This document shows positions 52,217 through 63,264 of a stretch of DNA of 64,000 bases, piece after piece (the first letter of the stretch is position 1; each line of letters begins with the position of its first letter). The notes beneath the pieces are model-generated. The model had not been told where the DNA came from. It worked only from the letters and a program-made list of their open reading frames with translations, and did no database searches. The DNA lies in contig NZ_QEKM01000001.1 of assembly GCF_003096555.1 (NCBI RefSeq), forward strand, positions 1,364,001 through 1,428,000, written 5' to 3'. Made by a program: the position numbers and the translations under genes. The stretch comes from Simplicispira sp. 125 (GTDB lineage: Bacteria; Pseudomonadota; Gammaproteobacteria; Burkholderiales; Burkholderiaceae_C).

Positions 52217-53047
52217 TCACCCCAAAAAGTGCTTGCGGTAACGCACGGGCAAATCGACCAGTCGCATGAGCATGGGTAGGTCTGCGGTATTGAAATCGGG
52301 GTCCCAAGCGGGTGCTCCCAGCACGCGAGCACCCAGGCGCAGGTAGCCCTTGATAAGGGCCGGTGGCTCGACATCCAGGCTCGCATCCAGTCGCTCCACA
52401 GGCAGCGGCAGACGGGGATGCACCTGGTACTCCATAGGAGCCATATGGGTTTCACGCAGCTTGTGCCAAATGCTGGCAGCGGCATTGCCGCATGCAGCAC
52501 CGTTGTGCTGCATAGGAATGCTGGCACAACCCACCATGGTGTCGAGTTGATTACGTGCCATGAAATCGGCCAACGCACCCCATAAAGCCATGATGACGCC
52601 ACCATGGCGATGCTGTGCATGCACGCAACTACGGCCCAACTCCACCATTCTCGGCCGCAATTCGCTCAGACGGGTCAGGTCAAACTCGGTATCGCTGTAA
52701 GTGCAGCCGGCACGCCGTGCCTGCTCGGGCGTCAGCACGCGATAGGTACCGACGACCTGCCCCGTGCCAAGGTCACGAACCAGAAGGTGCTCGCAAAAAT
52801 CATCAAAGATGTCAATGTCGTGGCCCTTGATGGTGGGCTTTAGCCGCGCCCCCATTTCAGTCGCAAAAACTTCGTATCTCAGGCGTTGCGCCTGCCGGAC
52901 TTCGTCGAGGTGTCGCGCCCAAACCACCTCCACACCCCCACCCGGCACAGGGTGCGCCGCCCCATTCGAACGATAGGGGCGATGAAGCGACCCCCGAGGC
53001 AACGATACCGGCGACAAGGGGCGCGTTGGGTTTGGCAAATCACTCAT
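52217..53047 (-). CDS. OlsB-like ornithine/amino acid N-acyltransferase (GNAT)
   Basis: A 276-residue acyltransferase of the hemolysin-like/OlsB group. RQAQRLRYEVFATEMGARLK (about residues 52-71) and FDDFCEHLLVRD, then VGTYRVLTPEQAR and MVELGRSCVHAQHRHGGVIM, are the family's conserved blocks. OlsB adds a 3-hydroxyacyl chain to ornithine, the first step to phosphorus-free ornithine lipids that replace phospholipids in low phosphate. Its place directly upstream of ppk in a phosphate gene group supports this. No OlsA is nearby, and a general N-acyl amino acid synthase is the alternative. Confidence 0.82.
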   Translation of the reverse strand: MSDLPNPTRPLSPVSLPRGSLHRPYRSNGAAHPVPGGGVEVVWARHLDEVRQAQRLRYEVFATEMGARLKPTIKGHDIDIFDDFCEHLLVRDLGTGQVVGTYRVLTPEQARRAGCTYSDTEFDLTRLSELRPRMVELGRSCVHAQHRHGGVIMALWGALADFMARNQLDTMVGCASIPMQHNGAACGNAAASIWHKLRETHMAPMEYQVHPRLPLPVERLDASLDVEPPALIKGYLRLGARVLGAPAWDPDFNTADLPMLMRLVDLPVRYRKHFLG

Positions 53048-53334
53048 GGAAACTCCTTTGTATGAGGCCCACCGCGAAACCGCAGTAGCAGTAGCACGCC
53101 AGCACTGCAAGCGCTACGGGGCAACCTCCATGGCAGTCTGGCTTCCATGCATGACGCACCCAAGTCAGGCCTGTGAACAAACCATGACGAGCTTTCCGCC
53201 ACCCGCACCTTGGACAGGGCCGAATTGAAAACCACAGAAAACCCTCGTCCTTCAAACATGTTCCATATTTCTTTCCATCCACCAAGAACGTACAATTTCA
53301 TACAATTAGCTGATGGAATCGGGTTCTGCTAGGC
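53048..53334. other. Divergent intergenic region (acyltransferase / GGDEF-EAL)
   Basis: These 287 bases hold the promoters of two divergent genes. An AT-rich stretch TACAATTTCATACAATTAGC (53291-53310) is a likely promoter for the GGDEF-EAL gene. I saw no good Pho box and no coding frame with recognisable features. Confidence 0.4.
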
Positions 53335-55635
53335 TTGTCCGCTGCGGCTCCCTTTTCAAAAATTTCACATTTGCTCTCTCCTGCCCACCGTCCCACCACA
53401 TCACTAGAACGTGCCCTGCGAGAACAGCAAACCTTGCTGGACAGCGCTGGCGCGGGCATTGCGTTCATCCGCAAGCGCCAGGTGGTTCGCTGCAATCTGC
53501 GTTACGCGGAAATTTTTGGCTACAGCACGCCTGAACAACTCATTGGGCAACGCAGCGAGGGCTTTTATCCCGACCTGCAGGCCTATCGCGAACTGACCCG
53601 TGCGGCCTATCCCGTGGTGGCGGCCGGAGACACTTTCCGCACTGAGCGCAGCATGCGCAGGCGCGATGGCTCACAGTTCTGGGGGCGCCTTACGGGCACA
53701 CTCATCAATCCGCAGGACAGCCTTGAAGGCTCCATTTGGTTGATTGACGACATCGATGAACAAAAAGCAGCGCAAACCCAGCTCCATACAGCGCTGTGGG
53801 AAAAAGAGGTTTTGTTCGATAGCGCCATGGTGGGCATCGTCTACCTGCAGAACCGAACTCTCACACGCTGCAACCGGCACTTCGAGCAGATGCTCGGCTA
53901 CGGCCCGGGAGAACTGCAAGGGAGTCCATCCCGGCGTTGGTACACCAGCGACGCCGACTGGGAAGAGGTCGGCCATCGCTCCGCCCCGGTACTTTCACAG
54001 GGCCAATCCTTCCAGGGCGAAGTCACACTCGCCCGCAGAGACGGCACCCCCGTGGTGTGCGATGTGCGCAGCAAGGCGATTGACCCCGCCAACCTTGCGC
54101 TCGGATCGATCTGGATCTGCATGGACATCACGGAGCGTCGCCAGGCACAGGCTGCACTGATCAAAGTGCACGCAGAGCTGGAGTCGCTGGTAGCCCAACG
54201 CACACAGCAACTGCGAGAAACCGTCGACAGCCTGCACCGCGAGATGAACGACCGCAAAGCCGACCAGGAGCGTATTTACTGGCTGGCGCACTACGATCCT
54301 CTCACCGGCCTGCCCAATCGCACCTTGCTGGCAGAGCGCAGCATCCAGGCCATTGAGGTGGCGCGCCAGACGCAAACCCCGCTCTCCGTGATTTTCCTAG
54401 ATCTGGACCATTTCAAGCATGTCAACGACTCGCTCGGCCACCAGGTAGGCGACACCTTGCTGGTGGCCATTGCCCGGCGCCTGCGGGCCGTGGTGCGCGA
54501 CAAGGACACTGTCTGCCGGCTCGGTGGTGATGAGTTCATCTTGCTGCTACCCGGCGCCAATGCCAAGGGAGCCGAACGGGTGGCCGGCAAGCTGCTGGAA
54601 GCGTCGCGCCAGCACTACCAGATTGATCACCACGAATTGACGATCGCCCCCTCCATGGGTATCGCCGTGTTTCCCGAAGATGGCGATGATTTTGACTCGC
54701 TGAGCCAATCGGCTGATGTTGCGATGTACCGCGCAAAGCTCGATGGCCGCAATACCTATCGCTTCTTCACACGGGAGATGCAGGCCCATTCGGTGCGGGC
54801 GCTGCAATTGGAAAACGCGCTGCGCCGCGCCCTTGAGCGCCAGCAATTCACCCTGCACTACCAGCCCAAAGTATGCATTGCCACCCGCCAGGTGCTGGGG
54901 ATGGAAGCCCTGCTGCGCTGGCAGCACCCAGAACTGGGGGCGGTATCGCCGGGTGAATTCATCCCCATTGCAGAAGACAGTGGTCAGATCCTCGCCATTG
55001 GCGAGTGGGTGTTGCGCACTGCGCTGACCCAGATGCGCGACTGGCATGCCCAAGGACTAGCGTTGCCGTCCATGTCGGTCAACCTGTCTGCCGTCCAGTT
55101 CCGCGAGCCCCGGCTGCCGGAACTGATCACGCGCATCCTGGAAGAAACCGGCGTCCCTCCCGGCGCGCTGGAACTGGAGTTGACCGAAGGTGTTGCCATG
55201 GAGGATCCCCGCAGCGCCATTGCCACCATGCGCGAGTTGCATGCGCGTGGCGTGCGCTTGTCGATCGACGACTTCGGCACCGGCTATTCATCTCTGAGCC
55301 AGCTCAAGCAGTTTCCCGTCAGCACACTCAAAATTGACCAGTCTTTTGTGCGCGATCTGGACAACGGCCCCAGCGACAAGGCCATCGTCAGCGCCATCAT
55401 CCGCATGGCCCAGGCCTTGGGTATGCAGACCGTGGCAGAAGGCGTGGAAACACGCGGGCAATTTGACTTTTTGCATGCGCAAGGCTGCCATCAGGCGCAA
55501 GGCTACTATTGCGGCCACCCTCAACCCGCACCGCAGTTGCAAACCCTGCTACAGGCCCTGCACAAGCCGCAAACGCCACAATCACGCACTCCCATCGATG
55601 CCACTGAAGCGCCTTGCAGGGACCGGGAACGCTGA
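53335..55635 (+). CDS. PAS-PAS-GGDEF-EAL cyclic-di-GMP protein
   Basis: A protein of about 766 residues with two PAS domains (about residues 25-145 and 150-280), a helical linker with VAQRTQQLRETVDSLHREMN, a diguanylate cyclase domain with GGDEF at 397-401 and a phosphodiesterase domain with EAL at 524-526. Both motifs are intact, and the EAL partners NLSAVQF, ELTEGVAM and DDFGTGYSSL are kept, so either activity is possible. There are no membrane helices; the PAS domains probably sense a cytoplasmic cue. The start codon is TTG and uncertain. Confidence 0.9.
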   Translation: MSAAAPFSKISHLLSPAHRPTTSLERALREQQTLLDSAGAGIAFIRKRQVVRCNLRYAEIFGYSTPEQLIGQRSEGFYPDLQAYRELTRAAYPVVAAGDTFRTERSMRRRDGSQFWGRLTGTLINPQDSLEGSIWLIDDIDEQKAAQTQLHTALWEKEVLFDSAMVGIVYLQNRTLTRCNRHFEQMLGYGPGELQGSPSRRWYTSDADWEEVGHRSAPVLSQGQSFQGEVTLARRDGTPVVCDVRSKAIDPANLALGSIWICMDITERRQAQAALIKVHAELESLVAQRTQQLRETVDSLHREMNDRKADQERIYWLAHYDPLTGLPNRTLLAERSIQAIEVARQTQTPLSVIFLDLDHFKHVNDSLGHQVGDTLLVAIARRLRAVVRDKDTVCRLGGDEFILLLPGANAKGAERVAGKLLEASRQHYQIDHHELTIAPSMGIAVFPEDGDDFDSLSQSADVAMYRAKLDGRNTYRFFTREMQAHSVRALQLENALRRALERQQFTLHYQPKVCIATRQVLGMEALLRWQHPELGAVSPGEFIPIAEDSGQILAIGEWVLRTALTQMRDWHAQGLALPSMSVNLSAVQFREPRLPELITRILEETGVPPGALELELTEGVAMEDPRSAIATMRELHARGVRLSIDDFGTGYSSLSQLKQFPVSTLKIDQSFVRDLDNGPSDKAIVSAIIRMAQALGMQTVAEGVETRGQFDFLHAQGCHQAQGYYCGHPQPAPQLQTLLQALHKPQTPQSRTPIDATEAPCRDRER

Positions 55636-55643
55636 GCTGCATC

Positions 55644-55714
55644 ATGAAAAATTACTATCAAAACAGGCTCCAGCGCTTACCAGTCAAGCGCTATATGCTA
55701 TTAATTAAGTAGCA
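55644..55714. repeat. Dispersed palindromic repeat, copy 7
   Basis: Reads TGAAAAATTACTATCAAAAC, then AGGCTCCAGCGCTTACCAGT, CAAGCGCTATATGCTATTAA and TTAAGTAGCAATTA. AGCGCTT pairs with AAGCGCT around a CCAGTC-like loop. It fills the 80-base gap between the convergent GGDEF-EAL and glmM genes. Confidence 0.8.
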
Positions 55715-55715
55715 A

Positions 55716-57050
55716 TTATCCTTGTCGTGCAGCCTGTGCCAGCCGTTCTGCGCAAGAACTGGCTTGGGCAGCGTCACGCGCCTCCACCATCACGCGCAGC
55801 AAAGGCTCGGTGCCACTGGCACGAATGAGCAATCGCCCCGCCTGCCCCAATTCTGCTTCGACGGCCTGGGTCTCGCGGGCCAGCAAAGCGTTGGAACGCC
55901 AATCTGTTCCCGGGGGCAGACGCACGTTCAATAGCACTTGGGGGAAGAGATCCACGCCATCGAGCAGTTGCGCCAGGGTCTGTCCATTGCGCACACAGGT
56001 CTGAAGCGCCTGCAACGCGCTGACCAGGCCATCACCCGTGGTGTGCTTGTCCAGCGCCAGCAGGTGGCCAGAGCCTTCGCCGCCCAGAATCCAGCCATGG
56101 CGGGCCAGCTCTTCGAGCACATAGCGGTCTCCGACCTTGGCTCGCACCAGTTTCACGCCACGCGCCTGCAAGGCCAGCTCAATGGCCATGTTGGTCATCA
56201 ACGTGCCCACCACACCGGGGACATGCTCATCGCGCGCCATGCGGTCGCGCACCATCAAATAGAGCAGCTCGTCGCCGTTGTACAGGCGCCCCTGCGCATC
56301 GACCATCTGCAATCGGTCAGCATCGCCATCGAGGGCAATACCAAAGTCGGCGTGGTTGGCTCGCACGGTCCGCACCAAGGCATCCGGGTGCGTGGCACCC
56401 ACCTCATGGTTGATGTTCAGGCCATCGGGCGCACAGCCAATGGCTACCACATCGGCGCCCAGCTCATGGAACACCTTGGGAGCGATGTGGTACGCCGCCC
56501 CATGTGCCGCGTCCACCACGATCTTCAGCCCCTTGAGCGTCAGGTCCTGATCGAAGGTGCTTTTGCAAAATTCGATATACCGTCCCGCTGCGTCGTCGAG
56601 CCGGCGGGTTTTACCCAGCGAGGCCGAGTCGGCCCATACCGGGGGTTCATCCAGCGCGGCCTCGACCGCCAGCTCCCACGCATCGGGCAGCTTGGTACCC
56701 TGGGCACTGAAGAACTTGATGCCATTGTCAGGAAAGGCATTGTGGCTGGCCGAAATCACCACACCCAGGCTGGCGCGCTGGGCGCGTGTCAGGTATGCCA
56801 CGCCTGGCGTAGGCAAGGGTCCCAGAAGCACCACATCCACTCCGGCCGAGTTGAAGCCCGACTCCAGCGCGCTCTCCAGCATGTAACCCGAAATACGGGT
56901 GTCTTTGCCGATCAGCACCGTGGGGCGGTCCTCGGTCTGGCGCAGCACCCGGCCAACGGCATGTGCCAGGCGCAGCACGAAATCGGGCGTAATAGGCGCC
57001 TGCCCCACCGTGCCGCGAATGCCGTCGGTTCCAAAATATTTTCTTGTCAT
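55716..57050 (-). CDS. glmM: Phosphoglucosamine mutase GlmM
   Basis: A 444-residue phosphohexomutase that converts glucosamine-6-phosphate to glucosamine-1-phosphate for cell wall synthesis. It begins [16 protein letters not shown]; the phosphoserine loop is [19 protein letters not shown] (Ser about residue 102), the metal loop is [11 protein letters not shown], and the sugar loop GGEGSGHLL. The start was chosen for its match to the family. It is separated from folP, its usual neighbour, by the molybdoenzyme gene. Confidence 0.96.
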   Translation of the reverse strand: MTRKYFGTDGIRGTVGQAPITPDFVLRLAHAVGRVLRQTEDRPTVLIGKDTRISGYMLESALESGFNSAGVDVVLLGPLPTPGVAYLTRAQRASLGVVISASHNAFPDNGIKFFSAQGTKLPDAWELAVEAALDEPPVWADSASLGKTRRLDDAAGRYIEFCKSTFDQDLTLKGLKIVVDAAHGAAYHIAPKVFHELGADVVAIGCAPDGLNINHEVGATHPDALVRTVRANHADFGIALDGDADRLQMVDAQGRLYNGDELLYLMVRDRMARDEHVPGVVGTLMTNMAIELALQARGVKLVRAKVGDRYVLEELARHGWILGGEGSGHLLALDKHTTGDGLVSALQALQTCVRNGQTLAQLLDGVDLFPQVLLNVRLPPGTDWRSNALLARETQAVEAELGQAGRLLIRASGTEPLLRVMVEARDAAQASSCAERLAQAARQG

Positions 57051-57216
57051 TCCCGGTTTCCTAAAGCGCTGGTTCGCTGGATTTTGAAAGTAGCCCGGAC
57101 GCAAGTGCACGCACGCGGACGGCGCCCATGGAGACGATGGATCGGTGGCTATCCCTCGTGATCGCCACCCACCAACCCACTCCGCACACGACGCCTGGCT
57201 ATTTTCGCATCCCCTC

Positions 57217-57255
57217 AAAGCAAAAGCGCCCTGACCCATTTCAGGGTCAGGGCGC
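57217..57255 (-). terminator. Terminator of the TorA-like gene
   Basis: A perfect 12-pair stem, GCGCCCTGACCC and GGGTCAGGGCGC (57226-57237 and 57244-57255), with a six-base loop. On the minus strand it is followed by TTTTGCTTTG. It lies directly behind the molybdoenzyme stop codon, which ends its transcript before glmM. Confidence 0.9.
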
Positions 57256-57272
57256 AGAGGCAAGTAAATCGC

Positions 57273-59978
57273 TTACTGTTTCGCGTTCTTCATCAGGAAT
57301 TCCAGCACGAGCTTTTGCTCACCGTCGTCCAGACCGGCGCGTGGGAACATGCTTTGCGTGATGCCCAGCCACTGCTTCTTATTGAAGCCGCCCGGGTCCC
57401 GCGGGCCGTGGCAGACGGTGCAACGCTGGTAGAAGATTTTTTCACCCGGACTGAGCGAGGCCGTCGCCTTTTCGCGCAGCGTTTGCGCACGCTCCAGGCC
57501 AAAAAACTTCTCGTCAAACTTAATGTCTTTTTTGACAACGATCTGCGGTGGATCGAACGCCTTGGTGCCTCCCGCGTCCGCATCGGTGCATTTGCGCAAA
57601 GAAGCCATGCAGGTGTTGGCCGTCGTAGCCTGGGACAGGCCGCTGGCACCTCGGCTGGAGGTCAGGAAGTTCACCTGGCCATTGTTGCAGCGGCCCTTGC
57701 TGTCGAGTTGTGGCCAGGCGCCTTCGTAGATGCTGACCACGCCGGGCATGATTTTGTCGGACACCCGTGCACCCACCACTAGGGAGCCGCGGTCGTTGTA
57801 CAGCTCCACCAGATCACCGTCTTTGATGCCGCGCTCGGCCGCATCCTGCGTACTGATCGTCAGCGGCTCGCGCGTCTGCACCGCATAGCGCTTGCGCAGC
57901 GGCTCCGCGTTGTTCATTTGTGAGTGCAGGCGGAAGTACGGGTGCGGGCTGACCACATGCAACTGGCCCTTTTTGCCATTGCCCAGATATTCACCGGGCT
58001 CCAAAAATTTGGGCATGGGCGGCATATCGGGCAGTTTCATCTTGTCGATGCTGGCCGAATACATCTCGATTTTGCCGGTGGGGGTATGCAGCGCGTTTTT
58101 CTTCGGGTCCTTGCGGTAGTCGGCGTGGCGCACCCACTTGCGTGCTTCCTTGGGTACCTTGATCGGGGCCATGCCCTTTTCCCAGAATTCCTCGAAGGGC
58201 ATGCTGCCCTCGGCCGAACTGGCGGCGAAAGCTTCCTTGACGTAGTCCATCTGTGTCTTGCCTTCGGTGAAGGCGTATTCGACACCACACACTTCCGAGA
58301 GGCGGCGGAAGATCTCGAAGTCGTCGAGCACGTCGCCCACGGGCGCCACCACCTGGCGCATGGCAAACACCTTGTCGATGTTGTAGGTGCCGCCCGAGGA
58401 AATATCGTTGCGCTCCATCGTGGTGGTCGCGGGCAAGACGATGTCGGCCATGCGGGCGGAACCGTTCCACCAGCAATCCTGCACGATGACGGTGTCCACG
58501 ACTTGCATGGCACGCGCCAACTCGTTCAAGTCCTGCTGGTGCGAGAAGAAGTTGTTGCCCGCGTTGTAGATCAGCTTGACCTTGGGAAAGGTGTAGGTGC
58601 TGCCGTTGTAGGTGAATGCCTTGCCGGGGTTTAACAGCATTTCATTGATCCGCGATGCCGGGCAGATTTTCTTGATCGGATTGCGCCCCTGCGACATGCC
58701 GCGGGGTGCGGTGCCGCCTGATTGCGCCGTTCCGCCGCCACCGTAGTGCCACGAAAAACCAATGCCCTGGCCCGGCAGACCGATATTGCCCAGCATGCAG
58801 GCGAAGTTGACGATGGCCCAGTAAGGCATCTCACCGTGGTGCGCGCGCTGGATGGCCCAGGAACCGGCAATCTGCGTGCGCTTGCTGGCCATGAGCTCGG
58901 CCAGTTCCCGAATTTTGGCCGCCGGGATGCCCGTAATCTTGCTGGCCCACTCGGGCGTCTTGGGCGGCGTGCCGTCAGAGTCCTTGCCTTCCAGATAGGC
59001 CAGAAAGCGGTCAAAACCAACGGTGTACTTGCTGATGAAGGCCTTGCTGTACTTGCCCGTGCGGTACAGGTGGTAGCTCATCGCCAAGAACAGCGCAGTG
59101 TCCGTGTTGGGGATAATTCTCACCCACTCGGAGCCCATCTGCTCGTCGGTGGTGGTGACCTGCGGGTTGATCGAGATGAACTTCACGCCCGCTTTCTTGA
59201 TGGCATCGAAGTTGGGATACATCTCGTGGTCGCACACCGTGTATTCGATGCGGTTGTTCTTGTCGGGGTCGCAACCCACAAAGACAAAGACCTCGGTGTT
59301 GTCACGTACCTGCTCCCACGAGGTCTGCGCCGAATAGACTTCCAGGTCGCCAATGATCATGGGCATGATCACCTGCCCGGCCCCAGCTGAATAGTCGCCG
59401 GCCGTCATGGACGAGCCGCCCAGCAGGTTGAAGAAACGCCCCTGCAGCACATTGGGCCGGAAGATACCGCCATGCGACCAGCCGCCATAGCTGCTGCTAA
59501 AGCACCCCTCGTTACCGTGCTTCTCAATCGTGTCCAGAATAGCTTTGGCGCTCAGGCCGATCGCTGTATCCCAGCTCACTTGCACCCAATCGTCCTTGCC
59601 GCGCAACTCGGGCTTGCTGCTGCCACCGCTTTGCACAGCTTCCAAATACGACTTGCGCACCATCGGCCCTGCGATACGCGTCTTGTCGTAGGTGCGCGCC
59701 AGCATGCCTTCGGTCAGCATGGGGGTGGGACGCTTGTCTGCAGCCGTCGGCGTGACCTGGGTCAACCGCCCATTGGTCACCGTGGCAATGAAAGGCCCAT
59801 AGTGGTCTGCATGCGCCACCGTACCTGTCCAGGAAGCCAAATCCACCGCCGCTGCCGCCGGTGCGGGCGTCTGTGCAATAGCGCGGGCCACTGGCCCAAG
59901 CGGGAACAAGGATACTGCCAGCCCAGCCGAACCCAATGCTCCGGTAGCACCGAGTAAATTGCGTCGTGTCAGCCTCAT
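57273..59978 (-). CDS. TorA/BisC-type molybdoenzyme fused to a C-terminal haem c domain
   Basis: A 901-residue periplasmic enzyme of the DMSO reductase family. The Tat signal has TRRNLLG (residues 4-10), and a hydrophobic stretch follows. The molybdenum ligand Ser lies in GDYSAGAGQ (S197), as in TMAO, DMSO and biotin sulfoxide reductases. SYGGWSHGGIF, MTAGDYS and WWNGSARMADIVLPATTTME match the family; about residue 830 onward is a monohaem domain with CTVCH (C853, C856, H857) and likely Met ligand M877. The substrate (TMAO or a sulfoxide) is not readable. No TorC or TorD genes are nearby, so the attached haem may receive electrons directly. The start has AAGGT upstream. Confidence 0.9.
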   Translation of the reverse strand: MRLTRRNLLGATGALGSAGLAVSLFPLGPVARAIAQTPAPAAAAVDLASWTGTVAHADHYGPFIATVTNGRLTQVTPTAADKRPTPMLTEGMLARTYDKTRIAGPMVRKSYLEAVQSGGSSKPELRGKDDWVQVSWDTAIGLSAKAILDTIEKHGNEGCFSSSYGGWSHGGIFRPNVLQGRFFNLLGGSSMTAGDYSAGAGQVIMPMIIGDLEVYSAQTSWEQVRDNTEVFVFVGCDPDKNNRIEYTVCDHEMYPNFDAIKKAGVKFISINPQVTTTDEQMGSEWVRIIPNTDTALFLAMSYHLYRTGKYSKAFISKYTVGFDRFLAYLEGKDSDGTPPKTPEWASKITGIPAAKIRELAELMASKRTQIAGSWAIQRAHHGEMPYWAIVNFACMLGNIGLPGQGIGFSWHYGGGGTAQSGGTAPRGMSQGRNPIKKICPASRINEMLLNPGKAFTYNGSTYTFPKVKLIYNAGNNFFSHQQDLNELARAMQVVDTVIVQDCWWNGSARMADIVLPATTTMERNDISSGGTYNIDKVFAMRQVVAPVGDVLDDFEIFRRLSEVCGVEYAFTEGKTQMDYVKEAFAASSAEGSMPFEEFWEKGMAPIKVPKEARKWVRHADYRKDPKKNALHTPTGKIEMYSASIDKMKLPDMPPMPKFLEPGEYLGNGKKGQLHVVSPHPYFRLHSQMNNAEPLRKRYAVQTREPLTISTQDAAERGIKDGDLVELYNDRGSLVVGARVSDKIMPGVVSIYEGAWPQLDSKGRCNNGQVNFLTSSRGASGLSQATTANTCMASLRKCTDADAGGTKAFDPPQIVVKKDIKFDEKFFGLERAQTLREKATASLSPGEKIFYQRCTVCHGPRDPGGFNKKQWLGITQSMFPRAGLDDGEQKLVLEFLMKNAKQ

Positions 59979-60291
59979 ATTTACCTTTCAAATAATGTGG
60001 TTATTGAAGGGTAAACCCCAATATATTAAAGGTCAATGGATATTTTCAATATTCAAATTCATTTGACAGCGCAATGACCTGGCTCAACAAATGACGGCAA
60101 TGCGCGGGTATTACGCAAATGAATGACGCATTCAAGCGCCTGAAGTGCGCCGCCGCACTTTTTAAGGGGCCCGTAGAGCATGAATGGCGAGGCTTCACGG
60201 CTTGCCGTGCGGATGGAAAATGCCGGCTTGGCAGAGCATGGCGGCAGCGCCGTGCAACAGTGAAACACGCCCTTGGGAAGGCCGCTGAGGT
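59979..60291 (-). promoter_or_regulatory. Region between folP and the TorA-like gene
   Basis: These 313 bases hold the promoter of the molybdoenzyme gene. An imperfect inverted repeat, TTCAAATAA and TTATTGAA (59989-60009), lies in the likely leader; AT-rich sequence at 60015-60065 may be the promoter. No clear FNR site (TTGAT-N4-ATCAA) was found and no gene is visible. Confidence 0.4.
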
Positions 60292-61125
60292 TCAGAGCCC
60301 CTCTGATCGCATCGCCTTCCACACAGCCAGCGCCAGCACAGTTTCACGCACATCGTGCACACGAACCACATGCGCGCCGCGCTCCACGGCCAAAAGGGCT
60401 GCAGTGACGCTGGGTATCAAGCGCTGATCCACATCCAGCCCGGTCACGGCACCCAGCGAGGACTTGCGGGACCAGCCCGCCAGCAGCGGGTAGCCCATGG
60501 CAAGCAATTCATCCTGGCGGGCCAGAAGGGCAAAATTTTGCTCCACAGTTTTGCCAAACCCGATGCCGTAGTCCAGCACAATTCGTTGCCGATTGACCCC
60601 TAGCGCCTGTAAATCAAGCGCAGCGCGCTTCAAAAATGAGAGCACCTGCAGAACGGCGTCTCCCTCCATCGGTGCAGACTGCATGGTTTGCGGATCACGG
60701 TGCATGTGCATCAAACAAACGCCGCACGCCGGGTGGCGGGCCACCACTTGTGCGGCGCCTGGCTGGCGCAGCGCCCACACGTCGTTGACGATGTCAGCAC
60801 CCAGGTCAAGTGCATGCTGCATCACTTCAGCCTTGCAGGTATCGATCGACACAGGCACGCCCAAATGCACCGCTTCGCGCAGCACGGGCAGAACACGGGC
60901 AAGCTCATCCTCTAACGCCACCGGAGGGCTGCCGGGCCGCGTCGATTCACCGCCAATGTCCAAAATATCCGCCCCCTCGCGCACCAACTGCTCGCAATGG
61001 AGCAACGCCTGGCGGGCCGTGGCATGGCGCCCGCCGTCTGAAAAAGAGTCGGGCGTGGCGTTGACGATGCCCATGATCCGGGGCCGGGACAGGTCGATCG
61101 CAAAACGGGTGGTGTGCCAGATCAT
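60292..61125 (-). CDS. folP: Dihydropteroate synthase FolP
   Basis: A 277-residue TIM-barrel enzyme of folate synthesis, joining p-aminobenzoate to the pterin pyrophosphate; it is the target of sulfonamides. GIVNATPDSFSDGG (about residues 19-32) and DILDIGGESTRPGS (about 53-66) are the two pterin-site signatures; VSIDTCKAEV, DYGIGFGKTVEQN and GWSRKSSLG follow. It is behind ftsH on the same strand, but a terminator stands between them. Confidence 0.96.
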   Translation of the reverse strand: MIWHTTRFAIDLSRPRIMGIVNATPDSFSDGGRHATARQALLHCEQLVREGADILDIGGESTRPGSPPVALEDELARVLPVLREAVHLGVPVSIDTCKAEVMQHALDLGADIVNDVWALRQPGAAQVVARHPACGVCLMHMHRDPQTMQSAPMEGDAVLQVLSFLKRAALDLQALGVNRQRIVLDYGIGFGKTVEQNFALLARQDELLAMGYPLLAGWSRKSSLGAVTGLDVDQRLIPSVTAALLAVERGAHVVRVHDVRETVLALAVWKAMRSEGL

Positions 61126-61144
61126 GTGCAGTGGTCAAAAATGC

Positions 61145-61174
61145 AAAAAAAACGGGGCACAAAGGCCCCGTTTT
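61145..61174 (-). terminator. Rho-independent terminator of ftsH
   Basis: On the minus strand AAAACGGGGC and GCCCCGTTTT pair around a six-base loop (stem arms 61149-61158 and 61165-61174), followed by a T run (TTTTTTTT). It lies between the ftsH stop and the folP start and would end most ftsH transcripts. Confidence 0.9.
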
Positions 61175-61190
61175 GACACCCACAGGCCCT

Positions 61191-63107
<1,917 letters not shown>

Positions 63108-63264
63108 GCGGAGCTCCGGTGAGGGTGGCGAAACGATTTCACGTTCTTAAATGGGACTGATTTTAGGCGTTTCAACCCGGCAAGGTTGGGCAATACCCCT
63201 TGGCACCCATTGGAAGATCAAGGGTTTACAAGAAAAAAAGCTGCACTGCCCCGCCCAAAGATCC

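Noticed and set aside
53173..53190. A possible Pho box before the OlsB-like gene
   Set aside because: The two half sites read CGTCA and GTTCA on the minus strand, with three mismatches in ten and no -10 element at the right distance.
59986..60010. A possible FNR/anaerobic regulator site before the TorA-like gene
   Set aside because: The inverted repeat TTCAAATAA / TTATTGAA does not fit TTGAT-N4-ATCAA and lies in the leader, not at a plausible activator position.
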